Assembly: GCA_030762175.1 (NCBI GenBank)
Contig: CM060834.1
Location: 32,982,501 to 33,046,500 of the forward strand
Length of the DNA stretch: 64,000 bases
Direction of reading: 5' to 3'
DNA from: Metallyticus violacea
Taxonomy: Eukaryota > Arthropoda > Insecta > Mantodea > Metallyticidae
Part shown: positions 43,440 to 54,908 of the stretch, in pieces
Position numbering within the stretch: position 1 is the first letter of the stretch
How the letters are laid out: every line of letters starts with the position of its first letter
Notes under the pieces: generated by a model
The model's database searches: none
What the model was told of the DNA's origin: nothing
Seen by the model: the letters and a program-made list of their open reading frames with translations, nothing else
Translations under genes and position numbers: made by a program

Positions 43440-44560
43440 CTTTTATCAGCTAATGAATATCTTCAGCATAAACCTACTACTATGCAAGAATTACAAAATG
43501 CACTTAAAAATTCAAAGATGCACCTGACTGTGTAAATATGTGTCGTTTTAAATTGAATTTATAATAAGATTTTGCAACTAATTAATATGTGCTGGATAAA
43601 GTTATTCATCCCTGAGAAATGGAAGAAAACCGTTGTATGCCTATTTTTAAAAACAAGATAAGACTGTAATATAAAAATAAAATAAAATATATACAAAGAT
43701 TATTACACGCAGATTAAATACTATTATCGAATACCTACTAAGCAAAAAATGTGTAAAGGGTCGTTTATGATCAGATGGTATCTTTGTTATGCAAATAATA
43801 CTGAAAAGGCGAGAATATAATCTACCTGCATATCTTTTATTTATTAGTTTCAAAAAGACCTTCAATAGGATGTTACAAACTAAGCTATGCAACATTATGA
43901 AAAAGAGAGGCATTCCGGAAACATATGATACGAGTTATTAAAAGTCTTATTTTAGGAACATGCTACAATTGACAAAGGAGGAATACTTTGTAGAAACAGA
44001 TGCACAAACCAAGAGAGGAATTAAACAAATAATCCAATGTCTCCTGCATTTTTATATTTACATTGACGATGCCTTTCCACAACAACAAGATTGTTTAACT
44101 AAACATTTTAAAGTAGGAAAAGTTACATTAAACTCTTGTTTTATAAGCAAATGACCAGGTCTTGTTTGGGTAGACCAAAGATCGAGCAAAAGTTACTCAA
44201 CAAATTAAATGAAACTATTGTACAGTATAATATGAAAATAACGCAACAATGACTATGACATTTTAGGGGGAAAAAACAAAAATGGACTTTTATAACAAGT
44301 TGATAATTTTAATTATTTAGGATATAGTTTGTCTCATTGCAGGAATGAAGATATCAACGTCAAAGTTAATAAGTTAATAGAATGTGTAGTATTATTCAAC
44401 GGACGCTGAAAGTTAAAACAAGAAAATGACGCAAATGAAGGTTTACAAGGTCAGGGCCGTTTCCGTGCTCATTTATGTTTCATTATTAACAAAATCGACT
44501 TAAAAAAACTATTGTTAAAATTTTTATAAAATCAAATGTATGGAAGGAAAAATGTCCGTA
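43440..44560 (+). pseudogene. LINE (RTE/L2-like) reverse transcriptase relic
   Basis: Broken frames in order: WKKTVVCLFLK (RT 'WKxAxVxPIFKKG'), the block QIILKRREYNLPAYLLFISF, then KKTFNRMLQTKLCNIMKKRG (palm region; 'FIDFKKAFD' has lost the catalytic Asp: SFKKTFN). IYIDDAF is 'NIYIDD'. A YADD site is degraded (stop, then ANDQVLFG). FNYLGYSLSHCRNEDINVKV leads into a C-terminal region. Many stops and frameshifts. Clade not resolved. Confidence 0.85.
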
Positions 44561-45134
44561 ATAGTATTATCTCAGCTCCAAGAGAGCCATTGGCCTATGG
44601 CATTTCATACGACATTCCACATGTTCTTGATTTCCTTGAAATGAAGGAAATTTTATTAAATATGACTAATGACTCGACATCTTTCCAAAACTGACGAGTC
44701 CAAGGTCTGACCTTCATTCTAATTTCTGTGAACAGCACAGTAAAACATTAAAGCTGTAACTTGTCACACGGCCTTGCTCGCCGGCAATGCGTGCCGCACC
44801 AGACTATAATACTTTTTTTAGTAAGAGAGATGGAAATGAAGGTAGCAGTTAAAGAGGCTTATTTTGAAGCATAAACCACATGTTTTCTATGTAATAAATA
44901 CTGAACTAATATATTTTCTATTTATTGATTATATTAAAACTTCTGAAAAAGTAAATAGACTTAAGCAACGAGAGGTTGTACGAAGAACAGGAATATTATC
45001 TTTTATAGAAGTATTTGCAAAATACAGAGTGTCTCATTTATATTGCTCACCCAAAATAATGTTTTTATGATATATCAAAAGTAAAATTTTATCAAACAAC
45101 CGTTTTTTTTTTTTTTTTAACATCTGGGGGAGTT
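44561..45134. other. No gene seen
   Basis: Includes poly(T) at about 45103-45118, next to the SINE-B target site. Confidence 0.55.
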
Positions 45135-45146
45135 CTTGCTGAATAT

Positions 45147-45424
45147 AAGACGGTCCTGGTGATCTAGTGGTAACCATACTTGCTTCCTAAACCCAAGATC
45201 GCGGGTTCAATTGATGGAAGTTTTGGGGTGTAAAAATCTTAAGTATGACTTCCTTCTGAAGGGAAGTAAAGTCGTAGGTACAACGTTGTAGAGTTATGGC
45301 GTGTAAAAGAACCTTAAAACTGAAAGAAGAGGCCTCTGAGCATAATTTATCTGCCATTTCACGCTTTGAATTGAATGAAACGCTGACATGTTAAAGCTCT
45401 TCCGTAAATAAACCAAATCAACAA
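45147..45424 (+). mobile_element. SINE-B full-length copy with 12-bp target-site duplication
   Basis: Head aagacggtcctggtgatcta, A box region gatctagtggtaaccat, B box gcgggttcaattg (partly lost), body agtatgacttccttctgaag and gaggcctctgagcataattt, tail cttccgtaaataaaccaaat. Exact flanks cttgctgaatat at 45135-45146 and 45425-45436. Confidence 0.94.
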
Positions 45425-45693
45425 CTTGCTGAATATTTTTATTTCTGAATTAATATAACAGATACGAAATAGAACTTCGTTTTTGTTTTGTTTTTGTTTT
45501 AAATTGTATCATGTACATTTTATTCAAGAATACATTTTCCGTCTTCAAGAGCTATTAAAAATGTATCATATTGTGCCATTTTGTCAAGAAAGCGATAGAT
45601 GTACAAACGATAAGGCGTGAACAGTTAATGAAGAAACCGAGCTATTTAATGCCTTGGTTGTACAATTTACTTGTAGAGCTCTGGATTTTGTTT

Positions 45694-45837
45694 ATGGTTT
45701 TCAATTCATTTAAATACAGGCGCCTTGAGAAGGAGATAAGGATAGGTAACCCATCTCCCTCGTCCATGGTTTTCAATTCATTTAAACACAGGCGCCTTGA
45801 GAAGGAGATAAGGATAGGTAACCCATCTCCCTCGCCC
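45694..45837. repeat. 72-bp tandem duplication
   Basis: Two copies (45694-45765, 45766-45837) starting atggttttcaattcatttaa; they differ at only about three bases. 72 is a multiple of three, so the open frame across it shows two copies of a 24-residue unit (KYRRLEKEIRIGNPSPSS / KHRRLEKEIRIGNPSPSP). The frame (45571-45858) is otherwise unassigned. Confidence 0.95.
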
Positions 45838-45913
45838 GTAATATTGTCGTTGCTTTAGCTTACATACCAGTGTACTGCAGTTATTCCAGAGTCATTAGTA
45901 CTGTGATTACAAG

Positions 45914-45968
45914 ATGTACACGCATGAAGACAAAGTAGAAATGCTGCTGATCTACGGAGAATGTAAGT
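45914..45968 (+). pseudogene. N-terminal scrap of a Tc1-like transposase
   Basis: MYTHEDKVEMLLIYGECK matches the conserved N-terminus ('YT-x-E-E-xxMxxxYGECR') of an insect Tc1-like family with a DUF4817-type HTH. The frame then becomes unrelated. The 72-bp duplication lies just upstream and may belong to the same element's 5' region. Confidence 0.55.
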
Positions 45969-46892
45969 TGGTAGATAACGATTTTTTCGATTACATTTTT
46001 GAGGAATTTAAATTATTTAGCGAAACAAATGCACTGTAGTGCTGTTAAAATAAAGAAGTCATGCAATTATCATTGCCATATCTACTGTTTGGTTGAGTAA
46101 ATTGAAACAGTATGATACATTTCTGAATAGATCTTGGGGAATGTAAGTGTATTCTTGAATAAAAGGTACATTTTGCCATTTAAAATAAAACGGAAGTTTT
46201 CTGTCCTGTATTCCTTACAAAAAGAGATACAAAAGGATAAAACTCCCCCGTGATGTTGAAAGCTTATGCTTGAAACAATTTTTCGTTTGAAGCATTAAAA
46301 AGTCATTGTGGATGAGCAAGATAAATGGCACACCCCGGTATATGAAGGAGATAATATTAAAATTAAAAATAATGGTCATGTATGTAAAAAGCTATTAATG
46401 AAAATCAATGAGTCGTGTCAAGATTTTCGCCGTTTCCATTGCTCTTTATTTTGCATATTTACAATGCAATCAGAATATGCAAAAGGAAAATAATATAGAA
46501 ATTAAACTAAATTTTTGTAATTATCAGCTCTGAATTGCTATAAATTGCATTTTAAGACTGTGACTGAGCTGTAAAATGTGATTCGGACAGAAAAGGCAGT
46601 AATCTCAGCGGAAGAAAATGCGAAGGCGGTCTGAAAACTTCTCTATATTGATCATGAGTGGCCCTGCAATTTGGAAGATAATTATTTTTTATGATGGCCC
46701 TTTTTTCTTAAGCATTCATTTCAATATCAATTTATTATTTCAAATTGCTTATTTAATATAACTTTCTAAATAAGTGATCTTGTGAATATTCCACATAAAG
46801 TTCTTTGTAAAAGATAATTTAATGACAAAGAACATTCAGACCGAAGTTTTTAAAGTTTGTTGGGACTTTTTTCCATCTTCAAGATTTAAAAT
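45969..46892. other. No gene seen
   Basis: AT-rich DNA between transposon relics. Confidence 0.55.
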
Positions 46893-47695
46893 GGGCTTTT
46901 GAATTTAAACATGGTCATATTAGCTTTGAAAATGACCCATGTGATACAAAATGTATAGCAGCAGAATTCATTGAACAAATACACGATATATTAGATGACC
47001 GGAAAATTAAGGTCCGAGAACTTTCTAAGGTTATGTGCATTTCAAAGGAATGTGTAAGTATATTATACTCGTACGTGAAGAATTGCATATAAAAAACTTT
47101 GAGCAAGAGGGTGTCGTGCTCTCTAACAACAGATTAAAACCCATTCGTATGAAACTATCGCAACAGAGTTTGTAGTATTTAATCCGAAACCACAATGCGC
47201 CGGAATCGAAATAGCAGGCAAAACAGTGAACAGAAAAGCCAGTTATTCAATGCCAAGGAAAACAAAATGGATTCCATATGTAGGAGAGATTATGACATTA
47301 GTGTTTTGGGTCGCTAAATGAATTTTAATGATTGGTTATCTTCAATAAGGTGGAACTATAACCAGAGAGCAACATTCCACTCTTTCAAAACCAACTATAA
47401 GGAAAAAGTTGGTGAAAAACGACCCGGCTTGCAAAAGAAAAGTATTGTTCATCAACACAATGCACTTGCTCATAGGAGTGTTTTAGCAATGTTAAAATTG
47501 AGAGATTTGAAATATTAATTCATTCTGTCTTCCACATTTATCACCTAATGGCTTGATGGCGAGTGTTTTCCATCAAAACAATAAGCAATTGCAGCTGAAG
47601 AGGAGAATTTTGCAGATATTCCGGAGGTGGGATAATGGCATTGGAGCCTCGCTGGAATAAATTATGGAAGGAAAGTTTTGTACATAACTTTCATA
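46893..47695 (+). pseudogene. Mariner transposase relic, N- and C-terminal parts
   Basis: FKHGHISFENDPCDTK, then EFIEQIHDILDDRKIKVREL and SKVMCISKECVSILYSY, match the HTH region of mariner transposases ('DDPRSGRP..I..ILDDRRVKVxEIA'). The catalytic centre is scrambled. KRPGLQKKSIVHQHNALAHR followed by SVLAMLKLRDL is the 'HQDNAPAH' block (Asp replaced by His). ALEPRWNKLWK is the C-terminal 'RWxKCI' helix. Confidence 0.8.
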
Positions 47696-47699
47696 GTAA

Positions 47700-48390
47700 A
47701 TGGTATGCATCTACATATTATACTTTTTGCTGACAACCAAATTTTATTTGCAACATCAGAGGATAACTTAAAATGAGCTTTGTTTAAAGTAAGTTCTATA
47801 GCTGGGTATTATAGTTTAAAAATATCAACAAAAAAGAATAATGGAATTTCAGGGGAAAACTCCACTCAGAGCAAAAATTAACCAATGAAACAAGTAAATA
47901 AACTTAATTACTTAGGTTGTAATGTAACTTACGGCTATATAGATGATATATATGTTACATTAACCAAATTTCAGCAGCTTTTAGATACAATTAAAAGAAT
48001 GCTTGTTGGCAAAAATAGAACAAATACTGTTTCAAAATTTTACAAAGCCTTAGCCGTCCAATCGCTACTCTATGGCTCAGAAACTTGGTCTCTAACGACA
48101 AAGCAAAAACAAAAACAAAGATAAAGGCCGCAGAAATGAGATTATTGAGACCGTTAGCTGGGTATAATATGTTAGACTATGAACAAAAGTCGGATATCTG
48201 TGACCGTGCAATTACAAGTATTATATAAAAATCGATAAATGCATACTATAATGGCATGATCATGTAAATAGAATAGATTCCAATCGCATCCCCAAATAGT
48301 AAATGAGTATAAACCTATAGAACGACGAAATATTGGAGGCCCTCGAAAGAGATGGAAAGATCAGTTTCAATAAAAATCGTCTATTATGTT
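47700..48390 (+). pseudogene. Second LINE reverse transcriptase relic, C-terminal part
   Basis: HIILFADNQILFATSEDNLK contains the RT active-site box, with YADD/FADD changed to FADN. It continues to VNKLNYLGCNVTYGYIDDIY, RMLVGKNRTNTVSKFYKALA and LLYGSETWSLTTKQ, the conserved end of this LINE group, with an open frame from 47885 to 48124. Decayed sequence to about GGPRKRWKDQF follows. It overlaps in domain content with the relic at 43440, so it is a separate copy. It abuts the mariner relic on its left. Confidence 0.88.
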
Positions 48391-50953
48391 GAAACGGAAC
48401 AAGTTTTATGCTCTAAACCGTAATCATTTACGATGATGACGAAGATTATGTTGAAAAATAAAAATGATCAAGTTAAATGATTTTTCCTTCATTGTTAGGC
48501 GGAAGTTTTTCTGACCGCTCTCTTAAATGCCTTTATCTAATCAATGCCTAAGGGAATTTTCGAAGTTATAAAGAACTAAAACTCTGTTGCGAAATATTTA
48601 GTGATAGTTTTTAGTATATTCTGAAAAAAATGCAAAGCTCCTCTTTGCCAGTTTTCACCTCTTAAGACAAATGTTTTTCAGTTTTCATATGTCACTTCCA
48701 AAGGACAAAATATACATTTTCATATTGTTCGATTTTAAATTATGCTTAATTTAACAGCTAAGCATATGAAGCGGTATGTAAACTTGTTTTTCCATAAAAA
48801 CCTAGTGCTTTGATACTAATTTCTAATTCCGTATGGCCATGTAATTATTTTTCCAACTTTTTGGACTGCGAGATAATCTTTTCGGAGCTTCCCGTAGACA
48901 TGCCCAAATGCATTATAACAGAGGAAAAACTGGGAACCTCCACCTTGTGAAGAGGTTGAGTTGTTGTGCACTGTTTATAATCGGCTTAAAGTAAAATGTG
49001 GAAAATGAGAGTATTATATCCTCTTTGCTGCTGAAAAACTAAAATCTACATTTCTTCAGCAGATAGCGCATCAAACACGTATAGTGAAGGTTAACAACTG
49101 TTAATATAAAACTGGAAAATAAATGAGGATAGTGTTTTGTTTATTTAACAGGTAAAATATTATTGTCTGAGCAATAGCCCTGTAATAAATAAGAAGGTCA
49201 TAGTTTTTTTACCTGCAGTCATATTTTACTTGAAAAGACATGGCAGTAAAGAAATATTCTGTAGGAACTGGTTGTTATATAGTATAACGGCCTTGAGCGC
49301 TGGAAATAGCAGTTTCATATTTACAAGCAATAAAATGTGTTTGCAAAATGTCAAGATTACCCATGCTGTGAAAATGAGAGAGAATGAAATAATCAGTGCA
49401 TTCATACGTTTACACAAGATTCCGTTGGAAAAGTTCAGGCCTTATAATTGCTATTGTAACTACACAAACTATAAAAAAAAAAACTCCTTAAATGTGGCTA
49501 CAATACTGTTATCTCACTCAGAGATTCCTACTGTGATTGTTGTTGTTCTATTTTTAAAGGAAACTTTATTGTAACAACGTTACATTATAGCCAAACAAAT
49601 TAATTTAAATTATCAAGTATAATACGAGACAAACCTTATTGACATTTTTATGGAATTGAGATTATAATTATCTAACTGCTTATTTATGGTAACGGCTGTT
49701 AATGAAGTGTATCAGAGTTCGTTCCAGAAAACAATGTTGTCACGTCTCTGCAATCTCTTTCAGTACATGCTTAATGCTAACAGAGATCCTGTGTGGAAGT
49801 GAGAGGAAATAATTTATTAATTTATTTTTATTTATTATTTCAGGTGCCTTCAGATATTCTTAATAATATGAAAAACAAATAACATTAATAGTTTCTGCTC
49901 AATTTTTGATAACGAAAGTAACAGCTGCAATGCTAATTAATTACCACAGTGCAGTTGCTTTTAGGTGAAACATGGAACGTAGAAACAGATTGTATTATAT
50001 TTCGCACGAGACAATTATTAACTGTCTAATCTGGGGGGGGGGGAACAAAAAACATTAAAGAAGGGTGCACCGTACATACAGTTTCTCTTGCATCTGATTG
50101 CACAGGTTTTCCTTGATTCTCATCACTCGCTTGTAACAACAAAAGCCAGCGAAATAAGCATGGCTAAACATATATATTTCACTACCAAAAGGTGTAACTG
50201 GTCACAACACGTATTACAAGCACAATTGCCACTGATAGACTATGCAGTGCAGGGTGAATGTGACAATGCTTCTCAGTCCCTTTGACCGTCATTAGCAAAC
50301 CCGTCTCCTAGACAGCTCAGGTAACAACAAAATGGTGTTTCAACTTAACCAAACAGCCTATAGGTATCTCTTAGCAGTGTGTTGCTAATTTAACTGATAA
50401 CATTAGATACTCGGAACTCGGTGGGATGGGGCGAAGTTACTAACGTTTAACAGGTACCTAAATTGCTCCTATTTTTTCCTTTGTAATCTTTTTATTTAAG
50501 TTGCATTAAACCAAATATTATAATAATGCGTTTAGCATATATTTATAATGCAAAAATGTACGGTGATGAATAAAATGCATGTCCATTAAAAGCGAATGGA
50601 CAGTAATGTGGTAATTAAATTTCGATTTTCAGCTGCTGCTTCTTAGCCTTGTTTTCTTCCAATTATTTTGTTGGTCCGCTCTCTTGATTTGACACACTTT
50701 GATTAATTTTGTATGGAGAGAATAGAAGCACGTGGTCTACATGGATATGCCTATAACTTCAGTTTGCAACGCTATTTTTCTTCTGAAATGCTAAATAATA
50801 TGCAGCAATCCTTGCATCAAAGACTGGAAGCTTGTATTGCAGCGAATGGTCACCATTTTGAACATCTATGAGCAAGATGCATTCCCTAGACTTATGGTAA
50901 CAGTATAAGATAGCTTAGAGGTCAACCCGCGCCATTATTGGCATTGAACAAAT
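48391..50953. other. No gene seen
   Basis: 2.5 kb of AT-rich sequence. Frames at 49230-49574 and 50088-50285 match nothing I know. A G-run at about 50034-50043. Confidence 0.6.
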
Positions 50954-52330
50954 TTAGGATCAGTTGTACAATAGTAGCTAACTGGAGACTACTTTTGACT
51001 GTAATTGAAAAAGTAGCTGGCGGTTACTCATTTTCTGTTGCGTAAAAATAACCTCGGACTACGAAATATCGAGTTTGCAGTAACCATTAAATCTTTGACT
51101 ACGTCGCGAAATAATAGGGAAATTCGTGTTTATAGCGAGTTGATGTTCAACTGTTCAGCCTAAAAAAATAAAAAATATTCACTTTTCTCGCCTCTTAGAC
51201 ATGTATTTTTTCCTTTAATATGCCCTCATACATGGATAAGGAAAAGTCGAACGAAATGCGAGCGGCAATTTTTAGCAAACTGAGAAGGATATTATTTGAC
51301 CTGGTGCTAAAATATCAGGGAAAAATGAAAAAAAAAAAAAAAATAGATTTCAAACAATGGTAAAGAACATACAAGGAGAAAATTGCCAAAGAGTATAATA
51401 ATTTTATTCTGAAGACTTCTGCATTATAACCCCTAGGCGAATGCAATGGGTATGTGTGTGCCATCTATAGCACCTAAAACTGCAGGGAAATTGTGAACGT
51501 TATAGAAGCCTAGCCTCAATTTCTTCACATTATCATCACTGCCACGGATGGCCGAGGTCATTAAGGCGCGGACATGAGCGGGAGGTTTGGGGTTCGAATC
51601 CCGCCAGGACTGTCCTCCCTGACTGAGGTTTTTTTCCAGGTTTTCCTCAGTCCTCATAACTGACAAATGCCGGGGAGGCATCCTAAACTTAGGCCTGGAA
51701 CGATTCCTTCCTTAAAAATAATAAATCCATTCTCGGTATATCATTCCATCTCGTGTATCATCAGTGTCCATAACCTGTGCTGCCTCTGTAGCAAAAACGG
51801 GCGTTAAACACTATTTCACTCTTACATCATCTTTGATTGTCATTTTAATGAACTGGGGTCTCAGAGCTGCAATTTCTTTAGTAACTTCACTGGCCGTTCC
51901 TTTCTCCACATTGAATATGCCTCCAACTTGATAGTTCCCTACCGCATAGAACCTTAAAGTTAGTGGTTTCATGAACATCGAATTCAGAGCATGATTTCGC
52001 TTTGTTTATGTTTGTATAATCGGGTATATAACATCTGTTTCAGTTTCATCGACACCTAGCACTAAGCGAAATCGAAATTTGAGTTTTTTGATATTCAGTT
52101 CTAGGAACGATTTTTTTCCTCTCGTAAAATATGAGGAGCACGGTGAAATTCATCTTCGGGTGAGATGTCGAAAATCAGAAATCTGTACTATACATCGTTT
52201 GTAAGATCAACCTAACATAACCTACAATTGAACGCAACTCTGTCTGTTGTTATTACGCAAAGGAAACCTTATTTAAACAAAATAAAAATAAACATAACCA
52301 ATCATTTATATATGAAGCAGATTTTATTAA
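50954..52330 (-). mobile_element. Harbinger-like element copy 2, carrying a SINE-A
   Basis: Minus-strand relative of 22842-23919. Coding traces in broken frames: FRFRL, RNHALNSMFMKPLTLRFYAV, GNYQVGGIFNVEKGTASEVT and KEIAALRPQFIKMTIKDDV, then the SINE-A, then DNVKKLRLGFYNVHNFPAVL and GAIDGTHIPIA. The last is the first catalytic Asp block of Harbinger nucleases. RGYNAEVFR (second block) follows after a frameshift. The low-coordinate end aggatcagttgtacaatagt corresponds to the right TIR of copy 1; the high-coordinate end is not sharp. Confidence 0.78.
51540..51817 (+). mobile_element. SINE-A inserted in the Harbinger-like relic
   Basis: Complete: gccacggatggccgaggtca, ggggttcgaatcccgccagg, ctgactgaggttttttt, aatgccggggaggcatccta, tail aaaaacgggcgttaaacact. 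It interrupts the nuclease frame between the codons for IKDDV and DDNVKKL, so an imperfect duplication containing gatgat on the coding strand is likely. Confidence 0.92.
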
Positions 52331-53579
52331 AGAATACAACGTAATTAGTACCGAAATTGTTTATTATTAAAGCTTCTTGTTGCCTTGTTTTTAAACTTTT
52401 TTGTAAATGCAACAATTTAAAGGCAATTTATAAAAAAAATATATGCAAAATCCAGAAGTTAATATACTTTTACAAATATGTTTGAAGTTTTTATTTTTTT
52501 AATTTTGGTCAAAATAACTGTTTTAATAAAAAGTTTTTACAAACTCTCCAAAATCATTTGTATAACTTTTTAGAAAAATAAAAAGATTAAGACAGTAACC
52601 ATGACGTGAACACTCGCACGCCAAAGCAAGACAGAGTGTTGGCTGCATACACAATTGATCTGAATGGTTATTCAACCGGTTTGCCATGCCGCATTCATTT
52701 GTTACTGCGAAAATGCTGAGCAATTTTAAGGTAGTTTTTTTTCCCCCCTGAAACTTGAACCAATTATTGTTTTAATAGATGTTAATACTGAAATAATGTA
52801 TGAGCAAGGCGACTTTAGCAGGCCTTTTAGGGGTTGAACGCCCAGGAGGATGTTACGATAGAATAGAAAGCTTCTCAACACAACCCTAACAAGTTAAAAG
52901 TATCGTTTGGATATTTACATGGTAAATGGGCATCGACAATGAAAGTGAAAACGCAGCAGGAATGTGTGCACATGGCATTTAAATGTACTGAATTGAAGGT
53001 TGCGGTCATGGTCAGTGAAGGACAGTGATTGATACCAGCATGATAGAAGTTATGCTTCCACCTGCCCAACATCTTATGGGACAGTCGCGCAGTTTCCTGC
53101 AGGATAATAAGAAACATTTCCGCTATTAAGTCATAGGTTGAAACCTCAAAATAAAGAAAAATGTTCTTTGTATTCCAAAAATCTGGTAAAACTAGCAACA
53201 CTGCATTGTTGATGATCGACAAAGGGTCCGAAAAATAGGATATACATTTTAACATGAAAAATATCTGCATTTAAGATTTATTGTCAGAGAAATGAAGACA
53301 TCAAAGGGGGGCTTTAAGTCATGTTTGATTTCCCAAATCACATAAGATGCTCAAAAAAGCACTGTTAGCACCCAGACACTTTTGCTTGCGACTAACTACT
53401 GCACGAGCATTGCTTATAACATCCACAGAATTATTCTACGTGACATTTCATTTTCCTTTAGTGCCTATGCATAACGCAACTTTTAGGGTTCTCCATAAGC
53501 AAAGGTTCAGAGATGTTAAGGGAATTCAAAAGTATATCTTGGTTCTGTCAAAATGCCATTAAAATAAATACTCACATCC
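52331..53579. other. No gene seen
   Basis: A minus-strand frame of 131 codons (52875-53270) has no recognisable motif. Confidence 0.55.
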
Positions 53580-54030
53580 CTGTGCCATGTGTGGTGCGCC
53601 ATCCTGCTGTAAATAGAATTTCTCATTCACTTAAAGTGCACAAATCGCCATTAAACTGGATATTCGCAGCATTTTAAGATATACTGGACCAGTCATCGTA
53701 CTTTCAAACAGGAATGGTCCAATCAAACCAGATATTGTCTTGTCCAGTGGATGCTAGGGTTTCTTGGAGTTCAATAAACACAATTATGAAGATTTACTGT
53801 ATACTATGTTACACAATGCCGAACAACTTTGCCCAGAAATCCTCATCCTCGTGTACCATGCTATGAAACCTCTCACAGTACAGCATTCTTCGATTTTGAT
53901 CATCTTCATTCATGGCACATAACAATCCCGAGATGCTTGTCCATCCCAGAAAGTTTCGTAACGATTGTCGTCAAGAGATCCACAGGCTTCCCTTGTCGGA
54001 GCACGATGTTCAAAATGCCGGGTGTAATAC
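53580..54030 (-). pseudogene. Tc1/DDE_3-like transposase relic
   Basis: Minus strand: MNEDDQNRRMLYCERFHSMV then HEDEDFWAKLF (the region before the first catalytic Asp). NLHNCVY then TPRNP ('NRHNCVYWxxENPH') and GLIGPFLFESTMTGPVYLKM follow, with FYLQQDGAPH holding the second catalytic Asp. Frames shift at least twice; the C-terminal DLTP block is missing. It is one of the better conserved Tc1-like relics here. Confidence 0.82.
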
Positions 54031-54042
54031 ACCCAAACTTTC

Positions 54043-54475
54043 ATGACACATTCCTCACACGTAGAAGAAGAAAATATATTATATGGACATGGGTCCGGAA
54101 ACCCTTTATTTCCATGTTAGAACTCATTTTCTAAAGCAGAACAGAACTTTATCAGCATACCACATGAAACTCTTTCTTGCATGAAATGTTCAAAATGCCC
54201 TCTTGGTTAAGTGTGGTTAAGTTATAATTCTCAGGTTCACCGCCAGTGTTTCGTATTACGTGTCAACGAAGGAAATGTTGATGCATGTATCAATGCTACC
54301 GAAGCATTTTGAACATTTCATGTAAGAAAGTTTCTGCTCTTGTGTATTTCCAATAATTAATTACTATTAAGAGTTGTAGAAAATGAATTCTATCATAGAA
54401 ATAAAACGTTTCCGGACCCATGTCCATATGACATATTTTCTTCTTCTAATCGTGAGGAATGTGTCCTGAAAGTTT
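54043..54475. repeat. Long inverted repeat next to the Tc1-like relic
   Basis: Left arm (about 54043-54210) and right arm (about 54300-54475) are reverse complements with moderate mismatch. Shared runs are gacacattcctcac, tatggacatgggtccggaaa and catgaaatgttcaaaatgc; the loop is about 90 bp. This looks like a terminal inverted repeat duplicated head to head, or a MITE derived from the same Tc1-like family. Confidence 0.8.
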
Positions 54476-54616
54476 GGCCGTATGTTATTGTTGCAACCTA
54501 TATGTAACTAATTACATCACACCACCTGCTTGTAATGTCCTCACGGATTATACGATTATAATGGAGGATATGTGAGAGCAATGTATTACAGGTCTGTTAT
54601 TTCCTTAAGCATATAA

Positions 54617-54896
54617 ACCGCCACGGGTGGCCGAGGTCGTTAAGTCACGGACTCGTGAGCGGGAGGTCTGGGTTCGAATACCGCCAGGACCGTCCTCCCT
54701 GACTGAGGTTTTTTCCAGGTTTTCCTCAGTCCTCATAAATGATAAATGCCGGGGAGGTACCCTAAATTTAGGCCTGGAAGGTTTCCTTCCTTAAAAATAA
54801 ATCCTTTCCCAATATATCATTTCATCTCGTGTATCACCAGTGTCCATCGCCTGTGGTGCCTCTGTAGCAAAAACGGCGTTTAACACTATTCATTCA
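54617..54896 (+). mobile_element. SINE-A full copy with 12-bp target-site duplication
   Basis: accgccacgggtggccgagg head, B box gggttcgaatacc, complete body, tail aaaaacggcgtttaacacta. Exact flanks ttaagcatataa at 54605-54616 and 54897-54908. Among the best preserved A copies. Confidence 0.95.
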
Positions 54897-54908
54897 TTAA
54901 GCATATAA

